A DNA stretch of 5,199 bases. Source: Halobacteriales archaeon. Lineage in GTDB: Archaea > Thermoplasmatota > SW-10-69-26 > JACQPN01 > JAIVGT01. Shown in pieces: positions 1 to 5,199 of the stretch. The notes beneath the pieces were generated by a model, which was not told the DNA's origin, made no database searches, and was given only the letters and a program-made list of their open reading frames with translations. How positions within the stretch are numbered: position 1 is the first letter of the stretch; each line of letters opens with the position of its first letter. The stretch covers positions 1 to 5,199 of the forward strand of contig JAIVGT010000280.1 in NCBI GenBank assembly GCA_020201485.1. Direction: 5' to 3'. Position numbers and translations under genes: made by a program.

Positions 1-2
1 GC

Positions 3-908
3 CTGAGCCCGGCGACCGGCTGGACGTGGGGCGGGGGCAAGCTGGAGTGGACCGGCTCGCGCAGCCTGGCGAACGACGACGCGCTCGAATGGCGGTTCAG
101 CCTCCAGGGAGGCGCGCCGGTGCGGGACGCGACCGTGCCCGACCAGCTCACCTGGGACCAGCGGAACGGCGACGTGCGGAGCGCGAGCTGGCAGGCGCAG
201 CCCGGCGCCTGGCGCGCGGTCGTCGGCCCGGCCACGGGCGGGCTCCAAGGCTTCGACACGGCGGCCGGCGACCACAGCACGAACCTGAACGCGAGCTACC
301 AAGGCGAGCCGCTGCGCGGCAGCCAAGGCTACACCGTGAGCACGGCCAGCGTCGTCGCGGCGAGCGCGAGCGACATCGCCCGCGGAGCCGCGGAGAGCTG
401 GCTGACGCGCGACAACGCCACCGTCGCGCCCGGGGGCCGCGTGACCTTCACGTGGAACGCAAGCCGGGTCGTGGACGAGCTCGGCGTGCAGGTCGCGTCG
501 TTCAAGTGCTACACGAGCACGGCCGGCGCGTGGCAGCTCGTGGGCAGCGAGAACGGCTGCACGTCCGGCCCGGGCCTGGCCTGGCAGTTCCGCCATGAGG
601 CCCCGGCCGTGAGCCTGCGCGTCTACCACCCGATCCCGGCGAACGGCACCGCGCCCGCGCTCGAGGGGCAGATGACGGGGCTGGCCGCCTCGGGAAGCGC
701 CTCCTACGACGTGCCCACGGGCGGGCTGCTCGGCACGCACGTCGTGGAGCTGCGCGCGGAGTTCCGCCTGCACGACACGGGCAGCGGCCAGGCCACGCAG
801 ATGGTCCACCTGCTCACCACGTACGACGTCGCCCCAGACGGCGTCACGCGCGATGCGTCCCCCGGCTACGTCGTGCTCGTCCGGGCGTGGATGCCGGAGT
901 GGAGCTGA
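3..908 (+). CDS. Secreted/surface beta-rich protein, 5'-truncated by the window edge
   Basis: The reading frame is open from the first full codon at base 3 to TGA at 906-908, giving 301 visible residues. A GTG at 120 could be read as a start, but the frame upstream of it encodes protein of the same character (Trp/Gly-rich strands), so I treat the gene as continuing off the left edge. I recognise no named family. The sequence reads as successive beta-sandwich domains. One is Ig-like, at about residues 135-215 (TVAPGGRVTFTWNAS onward), and holds the only two cysteines (residues 169 and 186), close enough for a disulfide. Four N-x-S/T sequons (NAS, NAT, NAS, NGT) fit an exported glycoprotein. 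The last 14 residues, GYVVLVRAWMPEWS, align without gaps with the C-termini of the two downstream genes, which suggests a shared surface or pilus-related role. Whether it has a pilin-like N-terminus cannot be seen. The coding frame is secure; the function is unknown. Confidence 0.82.
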   Translation: MSPATGWTWGGGKLEWTGSRSLANDDALEWRFSLQGGAPVRDATVPDQLTWDQRNGDVRSASWQAQPGAWRAVVGPATGGLQGFDTAAGDHSTNLNASYQGEPLRGSQGYTVSTASVVAASASDIARGAAESWLTRDNATVAPGGRVTFTWNASRVVDELGVQVASFKCYTSTAGAWQLVGSENGCTSGPGLAWQFRHEAPAVSLRVYHPIPANGTAPALEGQMTGLAASGSASYDVPTGGLLGTHVVELRAEFRLHDTGSGQATQMVHLLTTYDVAPDGVTRDASPGYVVLVRAWMPEWS

Positions 909-939
909 GCGGAGACCGAAGGCCCCGCTCCGGCCCTCC

Positions 940-974
940 GGGAGCAAGGCCGCGCGGCCCGCAGGCCTTTTCCC
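940..974 (+). terminator. Hairpin with U-run 3' arm after gene 1
   Basis: AAGGCC (946-951) pairs with GGCCTT (964-969) across a 12-nt loop. A small internal mismatch separates this from an outer GGGA (940-943)/TCCC (971-974) stem. The 3' arm contains TTTT at 968-971, and the structure begins 31 bases after the gene 1 stop. Archaeal termination mainly needs a U-run, and four U's is short, so this is a possible terminator only. The loop lies in a 12-nt palindrome, GGCCGCGCGGCC (948-959), which could form an alternative structure. Confidence 0.35.
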
Positions 975-1049
975 TGCGGTCATGGGGAGCATCGCCAGCC
1001 TTTTCCGCCCCCGTCGGAAGAGTGGGATGGGGTCAGCAAGGGTCGCATC

Positions 1050-1057
1050 GGGGTGGT
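1050..1057 (+). promoter_or_regulatory. Ribosome binding site deciding the gene 2 start
   Basis: GGGGTGGT at 1050-1057 resembles the archaeal/bacterial consensus GGAGGTGAT and leaves four bases before ATG at 1062. It overlaps the competing in-frame GTG at 1053, which has only a weak AAGGG upstream. This is why I prefer 1062. Confidence 0.5.
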
Positions 1058-1061
1058 CGAG

Positions 1062-3110
1062 ATGCAGCATCGCACGCGCATCGCGCAGGCCCGCGTCGCC
1101 ACGCGGGGAGGCAGGAACGCCCAGGGCATGCTCGCCCTCCGGCGCGCCTGGCACCGCGGCGACGAGGCCGCTTCCAGCGTCGTGGCGTTCGGCGTCGCCA
1201 TCGTGGTGTACGCCGTGGCCTTCGCCGCCTTCCTCAGCTTCGGCAACGCCCCCGCGCTCGTCGACGACCCGGTCCCGGCGCTCGCCGCCGTGGCTCGGGG
1301 CGCTGCGGACAGCCTGCTCGCCAGCCCGGGCGCCTCCGTGGGCGGGACCTGGGTCAGCGACCCGGACCACATGACGCGCTTCGGCTTGGCCGCGGCCGGC
1401 AAGCCCGGCACGCTCGACCTGGACAAGCTGCGCAACCTGACGCGCGGGGAGCTCGGCCTGAACGCCACGAACAACCTCCTCGACTACGCGGAGGCCAAGT
1501 CCGCCCTGGGCGCGGGCGTGCAGGACTTCCACCTGCGCACGTTCCCGCTGCTCCCGAAGCTCGACGACGTGCCCCTCCAGCCCATCACCGGCGTGCGCGT
1601 GGCGTACGTGGGCGACTGGGGCATGGTGCAGCAGAACGGCAGCTCCTCCTACCTCGTGCAGTACAGCACGAGCGTGCAGGACGTGGGCGGCATCGTGTAC
1701 GTGAACGTCACCATCGTCAACAACGGCACGACGGACAGCGTGTTCCAGACGACGTACAACGTCCCGCTGCAGCACAGCGTGGTGGACACGCAGAACACCG
1801 GGCTGCTCACGGCCGGCGGCGGGACGCAGACCCTCAGCCTCAAGCTCTACAAGACGAGCACCTTCTGGAAGAATGCGGGCAGCGACCGCAACGTCACGCT
1901 CAACATCAAGGACGGCACGAAGAGCGTGGCGAACTTCAAGATCGACCTGGGCGGCATCAACATGACGGCGGGCAACGCCGCCTACGCCATGGCCCTCGTC
2001 AGCCCGGAGAAGCTCACCTACAAGACGAACCAGTACCCGAAGATCGACTTCAACATCTACAACGGCGAGGGCACGCAGCAGACGGGCGTGAACATCCGCA
2101 GCAACTTCAGCTACGCCTCGAACGGCACGCTCATCGCCTTCGACCAGGAGAACACGAAGAGCGACAGCAGCAACAAGTGGGACGCGCCGAAGTCCGCCGA
2201 GGGCACGTACCTGATGACGGTCAACACGACCGGGAACTACTCGTTCAACAGCCAGGACCGCATCTACGTCACCGACGGCGACGGCGGCACGTTCACCCCG
2301 GGGCCCGTGTACAGCTACGTGGAGAGCGCGGCCAGCATCGCCGAGCGCAGGATGCTGGGCGACCTCGTCGCCGGCTTCAAGAACACCACGTACAACAACA
2401 CGGGCGGCGACGTGTACATGGACTTCAGCAGCGCCCTGAACAACGACTTCGCCGACAACATCAGCGCGGACGGGCTGCTGAAGAACTACACGGCCATCGT
2501 CGTGGGCAGCAACGTGGACCAGAACGCCATGAACAGCGGCGCGGCCATGAGCATCATCCGGAACTACACGCTCGCCGGCGGGCTGCTCGTCGTCCTCGGC
2601 TCGCAGAGCCAGCAGGTCGGTTGGCTGCAGCAGCTGTTCGACGCCAGCATCACCACGCCCGGCAACGGCCTGGGCGCGCCCGACCCGACGAACCCCATCC
2701 TGCACGTGCCGGAGGAGCTCGGCTACACGACGTACCCGGACAACGGCCTGACCTGGAGCTTCGGCTCGGCCGACGACGCCTCGCACTTCACCCACGTCAT
2801 CAACCGCGGCAGCGTGGCGAGCACGCTCGACCAGGTCGCGTTGAGCAAGCCCGGCCACTACGGCAACGGCACCATCGTGCTCACCGGCTGGCAGCCGTAC
2901 AACCTGACCGCGCCGCAGAGCGAGCGGGAGGCGGAGCGCGTGCTCTACAACTTCCTCATGCAGGTCCGGGGCTCGCTCTACGTGGACTTCGGCCCGCAGC
3001 TTCCGACGTACCAGCCGGTGGCGAGCACGTCGCGCATCGCCACCGCGGCCGATCCGCTCGCCCCGGGCCAGACCATCATGGTCCGGGTCGTGCTGTATGC
3101 GTTCCCGTGA
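1062..3110 (+). CDS. Pilin-like-anchored surface glycoprotein: CARDB-like, MG2-like and cysteine-less GATase-like domains
   Basis: This 682-residue protein starts at ATG 1062; GTG 1053 and ATG 1128 are alternatives. A basic N-terminus leads to RG|DEAASSVV and a hydrophobic helix (about residues 40-60), matching an archaeal prepilin-type signal with likely cleavage after Gly33. Residues 97-162 carry a module with WVSDPDH, RFGLA, LDLDKLR, LDYAEAK and DFHLRT, of a kind I associate with archaeal pilin-like proteins. Residues about 180-300 look CARDB-like (VYVNVTIVNNGTT). Residues 314-407 look MG2/macroglobulin-like (YKTNQYPKIDFNIYNG, SNGTLIAF, GTYLMTVN). Residues about 448-630 form an alpha/beta domain (KNYTAIVVGS, then LAGGLLVVLGS) like class I glutamine amidotransferase-like folds, but the protein has no Cys, so hydrolysis by that mechanism is excluded. 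It ends MVRVVLYAFP. About 18 N-x-S/T sequons support an extracellular location. It is a tandem paralogue of the next gene, about 60% identical by eye. The gene is secure; the domain names are by pattern only. Confidence 0.9.
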   Translation: MQHRTRIAQARVATRGGRNAQGMLALRRAWHRGDEAASSVVAFGVAIVVYAVAFAAFLSFGNAPALVDDPVPALAAVARGAADSLLASPGASVGGTWVSDPDHMTRFGLAAAGKPGTLDLDKLRNLTRGELGLNATNNLLDYAEAKSALGAGVQDFHLRTFPLLPKLDDVPLQPITGVRVAYVGDWGMVQQNGSSSYLVQYSTSVQDVGGIVYVNVTIVNNGTTDSVFQTTYNVPLQHSVVDTQNTGLLTAGGGTQTLSLKLYKTSTFWKNAGSDRNVTLNIKDGTKSVANFKIDLGGINMTAGNAAYAMALVSPEKLTYKTNQYPKIDFNIYNGEGTQQTGVNIRSNFSYASNGTLIAFDQENTKSDSSNKWDAPKSAEGTYLMTVNTTGNYSFNSQDRIYVTDGDGGTFTPGPVYSYVESAASIAERRMLGDLVAGFKNTTYNNTGGDVYMDFSSALNNDFADNISADGLLKNYTAIVVGSNVDQNAMNSGAAMSIIRNYTLAGGLLVVLGSQSQQVGWLQQLFDASITTPGNGLGAPDPTNPILHVPEELGYTTYPDNGLTWSFGSADDASHFTHVINRGSVASTLDQVALSKPGHYGNGTIVLTGWQPYNLTAPQSEREAERVLYNFLMQVRGSLYVDFGPQLPTYQPVASTSRIATAADPLAPGQTIMVRVVLYAFP

Positions 3111-3120
3111 GCCGGCCGGT

Positions 3121-3139
3121 GGCGCGCGCGGCGCGCGCC
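3121..3139. repeat. Perfect GC palindrome after gene 2
   Basis: GGCGCGCG (3121-3128) and CGCGCGCC (3132-3139) are exact inverted repeats around a 3-base centre, CGG. They lie 10 bases after the gene 2 stop, next to an 8-base palindrome CCGGCCGG at 3112-3119. This would be a very stable hairpin in RNA. No T-run follows it directly, so it could stabilise the 3' end of the message rather than terminate it. Confidence 0.6.
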
Positions 3140-3142
3140 CTT

Positions 3143-3173
3143 CCCAGGGCCCCAGGGCCGGTAGGCCGGAAGG
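3143..3173. repeat. Two adjoining 8-base tandem repeats in the gene 2-gene 3 spacer
   Basis: CCCAGGGC occurs twice in tandem (3143-3150, 3151-3158). It runs into GGCCGGTA (3156-3163) followed by GGCCGGAA (3164-3171), then GG. The repeats are too short and too few for a known repeat class, and slippage in GC-rich DNA could have produced them. Confidence 0.5.
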
Positions 3174-3193
3174 CCCCCCTGCGCGGGCTTTTC
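3168..3193 (+). terminator. Hairpin with TTTT in its 3' arm, between genes 2 and 3
   Basis: GGAAGGCCC (3168-3176) can pair with GGGCTTTTC (3185-3193) over nine positions, two of them G-U, with an 8-base loop. The U-run is at 3189-3192. The hairpin in the previous spacer has the same general form, a GC stem ending in CTTTTC. It may end the gene 2 transcript, or attenuate read-through into gene 3, whose start lies 38 bases further on. An alternative stem GCGCGG/CCGCGC (3181-3186/3195-3200) competes with it. Confidence 0.4.
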
Positions 3194-3219
3194 GCCGCGC
3201 GCCGCCGTGGGCCCGTCAC

Positions 3220-3227
3220 GGGGGTGA
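3220..3227 (+). promoter_or_regulatory. Ribosome binding site of gene 3
   Basis: GGGGGTGA at 3220-3227 is close to the anti-Shine-Dalgarno complement GGAGGTGA and ends four bases before the GTG at 3232. It is the best such site in the spacer and fixes GTG 3232 as the start. The first in-frame ATG is codon 33 (3328), inside the hydrophobic helix. Confidence 0.65.
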
Positions 3228-3231
3228 GCGG

Positions 3232-5199
3232 GTGCCCGGACGGTCGTGGCAGCGGAAGGTCCAGCGCGCCGTGCGGCAGGGCGAGGACGCGGTCAGCACC
3301 ATCACCGGCTTCGCCGTCGCCCTCCTCATGTACGGCACGGCGTTCGCCGCGTTCATGACATTCACCACTGGCCCGCAGCTCGCGCACGACCCCGGCCCGT
3401 CCCTGGGCTCGGAGGCGCGCGGCTCGGCCGAGGCCCTGCTGAGCAGCGCCGGCTCGGCGAACTGGGTTTCCGACCCGGACCACCTCACGCGCTTCGGCCT
3501 GGCCAAGGAAGGGCGGCCCGGGCTCCTCGACCTCGACAAGCTCCGCGCCCTCTCCCGGGGCGAGCCGGGCACGAACGCCACGAACCACCAGCTCGACTAC
3601 GGCGAGGCCAAGGCCGCGCTCGGGGCCGGCAGCGACGACTTCCACCTCCGCACCTACCCGCTCGTCACCCCCCTGGCGCAGGCCGGGCTCCAGCCCATCA
3701 CCGGCATCCGCGTGGCCTACGTGGGCGACTGGAGCATGCAGCAGCAGAACGGCAGCTCCTCCTACCTCGTCCAGTACGCGCCGAGCGTGGAGGAGCGCGG
3801 CGACGTCGTGTACGTGAACGTCACGATCACGAACAACGGCACGACCGCTGCCGTGTTCCAGACGACGTTCACCCTGCCCCTGGCGCACAGCGTGGTGGAC
3901 ACGGCGAACACCGGGCTGCTCGCGGCCGGCTCGGGCACCGAGGTCGTGGGGATGAAGCTGTTCAAGACCGCCGGCTGGACGTGGGCGGGCGCGGACAGGA
4001 ACGTCAGCGTGAACATCAAGGACGGCACGAAGACCGTCGCTTCGTTCAAGATGGACCTGGGCGCGTACACGATGACCGCCGGCTCCACCGCCTACGCCCT
4101 GGCCCTGGCCAGCCCGGAGAAGCTCACGTACAAGACGAACCAGTTCCCGAAGATCTCCTTCGACATCCTCGACGGGGCGGGCTCGCGCGTCGAGGACGTG
4201 GCCTACCGGCTCAACTTCACCTACCTCAACGGCACGCTCATCGCGAGCAAGTCGGACGAGACGGAGCGCGAGAACAAGTGGGACGCCCCGAAGATGCCCC
4301 AAGCGGAGTACCTGGTCACGCTGAACCGCACGGCGAACTACGGCTTCTCCACCTGGGACCGGGTGTACGTGACCGACGCCGACCCGGGCGTGTTCACCCC
4401 CGGGCCCGTGTTCTCCTACGTGGAGAGCAACGCCAGCATGGCCGAGCGACGCATGGTGCTCGACCTGGTCCGCGGCTTCAAGAACACGACGTACAACGTG
4501 ACGGGCGGCGACGCGTACATGGACTTCAGCAGCGTGCTGAACAACGACCTGGCCGGCAACCTCACGCAGAACGGCCAGCTCTTCAATTTCACCGCGCTCG
4601 TCATCGGCAGCAACGTGGACCACAGCGCGCTCACGAGCGGGGCCATGACCGGTGCCGTGCGGAACTACACGCTCGCCGGCGGGCTGCTCGTCGTCCTCGG
4701 CTCGGCCAGCCAGCAGATGGACTGGCTCCAGCCCCTGCTCCAGGCCGCGGCCACGACGAGCGGCAACGGCATCGCCTCGCCCGACGCGACGAACCCCGTC
4801 CTGCACAGCCCGGAGGAGCTGGCGTACCCGACGTACGTGGACAGCGGCCTGGTGTGGAGCTTCGGGTCGAGCGACGCGGCGCACTTCAGCCATGTCCTCG
4901 GCGTGGCCGGGACGACGGAGCGCGACACGCTCGCCCTGAGCAAGCCGGGCCACTTCGGGAACGGCACGGTCATCCTCGCCGGGTGGCGGCCTGCGACCCT
5001 CACCCAGCCGCAGGACAACGCCGAGGCGGAGCGCGTGCTCTACAACTTCCTCAACTACGTGCGCGGCTCGCTCTACGTGGACTTCGGCCCGACGCCGCCC
5101 ACCTACCAAGCCGTGGCGAGCACGACGCGTGTCGCGACGGCGCCCGACCCCATCGCGCCTTCGTCCGTCTTGCTCGTGCGCATGGTGCTGTATACGTTC
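3232..5199 (+). CDS. Pilin-like-anchored surface glycoprotein, tandem paralogue of gene 2, 3'-truncated by the window edge
   Basis: The frame is open from GTG 3232 to the right edge (656 codons). Aligned with gene 2 it ends at LVRMVLYTF, so probably only one or two codons are missing. Residues 1-17 are basic and end in RQG, followed by EDAVSTITGF and a helix at about 24-44. EDAVSTITG resembles the archaeal pilin pattern D/E-D/E-AVSPVIG. Next come the module WVSDPDH (79-85), RFGLA, LDLDKLR, LDYGEAK and DFHLRT; a CARDB-like domain (about 160-280; VYVNVTITNNGTT); an MG2-like domain (about 293-382; YKTNQFPKISFDILDG, LNGTLIAS, VYVTDA); and the Rossmann/GATase-like domain (about 425-605; FNFTALVIGS, LAGGLLVVLGS, SKPGHFGNGTVILAGW). 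There is no cysteine and there are about 15 N-x-S/T sequons. The MG2-like and helix segments differ most from gene 2; the pilin-linked module and the GATase-like core differ least. It probably acts on the cell surface or in a pilus. Its partner is unknown. Confidence 0.9.
   Translation, partial: MPGRSWQRKVQRAVRQGEDAVSTITGFAVALLMYGTAFAAFMTFTTGPQLAHDPGPSLGSEARGSAEALLSSAGSANWVSDPDHLTRFGLAKEGRPGLLDLDKLRALSRGEPGTNATNHQLDYGEAKAALGAGSDDFHLRTYPLVTPLAQAGLQPITGIRVAYVGDWSMQQQNGSSSYLVQYAPSVEERGDVVYVNVTITNNGTTAAVFQTTFTLPLAHSVVDTANTGLLAAGSGTEVVGMKLFKTAGWTWAGADRNVSVNIKDGTKTVASFKMDLGAYTMTAGSTAYALALASPEKLTYKTNQFPKISFDILDGAGSRVEDVAYRLNFTYLNGTLIASKSDETERENKWDAPKMPQAEYLVTLNRTANYGFSTWDRVYVTDADPGVFTPGPVFSYVESNASMAERRMVLDLVRGFKNTTYNVTGGDAYMDFSSVLNNDLAGNLTQNGQLFNFTALVIGSNVDHSALTSGAMTGAVRNYTLAGGLLVVLGSASQQMDWLQPLLQAAATTSGNGIASPDATNPVLHSPEELAYPTYVDSGLVWSFGSSDAAHFSHVLGVAGTTERDTLALSKPGHFGNGTVILAGWRPATLTQPQDNAEAERVLYNFLNYVRGSLYVDFGPTPPTYQAVASTTRVATAPDPIAPSSVLLVRMVLYTF

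Noticed and set aside
26..598. A 190-codon open frame inside gene 1.
   Set aside because: It is Arg/Gly/Ala-rich and lies entirely within the gene 1 frame, which has beta-strand and Trp/Tyr patterns typical of real protein.
906..1061. Possible recoding: the gene 1 TGA is in the same frame as gene 2 and no other stop lies between, so read-through would fuse them.
   Set aside because: Gene 1 ends in the same terminal strand as the other genes, and gene 2 has its own ribosome binding site and signal helix. Lack of stops in about 50 GC-rich codons is unremarkable.
909..1061. A search for TATA/BRE promoter elements in the spacers.
   Set aside because: No AT-rich octamer is present in 909-1061 or 3111-3231. 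The short CTTTTC runs do not resemble an archaeal TATA box, so no promoter is called.
1155..1163. An RGD tripeptide in gene 2 suggesting an integrin-like adhesion motif.
   Set aside because: It sits at the prepilin cleavage site beside the membrane helix, and gene 3 has QGE there. It is a chance match.
1649..1843. A minus-strand open frame that resembles another at 3762-4088 (shared SPVFxVSTTLC and VVWNT), suggesting a conserved antisense gene.
   Set aside because: The two lie at the same place opposite genes 2 and 3, so their likeness follows from the paralogy of the sense genes.
887..3358. An 823-codon open + strand frame covering gene 2 and the second spacer.
   Set aside because: It encodes Arg/Gln/His-rich low-complexity sequence out of frame with gene 2 and crosses the gene 2 stop and spacer without any domain. 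It is a frame shadow.
3076..5109. A 677-codon open frame on the minus strand across gene 3.
   Set aside because: Its product is a monotonous Arg/Val/His/Glu/Ala string with no fold pattern. The + strand frame opposite is clearly coding because it is conserved with gene 2. High GC removes stops from the antisense frame.

Overview
The window is G+C-rich and carries three genes, all on the + strand: one lacks its 5' part, one is complete and one lacks only its last codon or codons. Several traits point to an archaeon. Genes 2 and 3 begin with a type IV pilin-like signal (charged stretch, Gly, acidic residues, long hydrophobic helix). They have large beta-rich exported regions dense in N-glycosylation sequons, and GGGGTG-type ribosome binding sites. 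The proteins are not strongly acidic, so a classical haloarchaeon is less likely. A high-GC Thermoplasmatota-like or related lineage is my guess, made without any database search.

Layout: 3-908 is the C-terminal 301 codons of a secreted or surface beta-sandwich protein (gene 1). 909-1061 is a spacer with a terminator-like hairpin. 1062-3110 is a 682-residue pilin-like-anchored surface protein (gene 2). 3111-3231 is a very GC-rich spacer made of short palindromes and tandem repeats, ending in a good ribosome binding site. 3232-5199 is a close tandem paralogue of gene 2 (gene 3), visible for 656 codons.

Genes 2 and 3 share one layout: N-terminal pilin-type helix, a conserved module (WVSDPDH, RFGLA, LDLDKLR, LDYxEAK, DFHLRT), a CARDB-like beta domain, a macroglobulin/MG2-like beta domain, a Rossmann-like domain resembling class I glutamine amidotransferase-like folds but with no cysteine, and a C-terminal strand ending VRxVLYxF. 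Gene 1 is not otherwise similar, but its last residues align with that terminal strand. The likely picture is a locus of envelope-anchored or pilus-associated glycoproteins expanded by tandem duplication. Their ligand or partner cannot be read from the sequence. No RNA genes, CRISPR arrays, insertion sequences or AT-rich promoter elements were seen.
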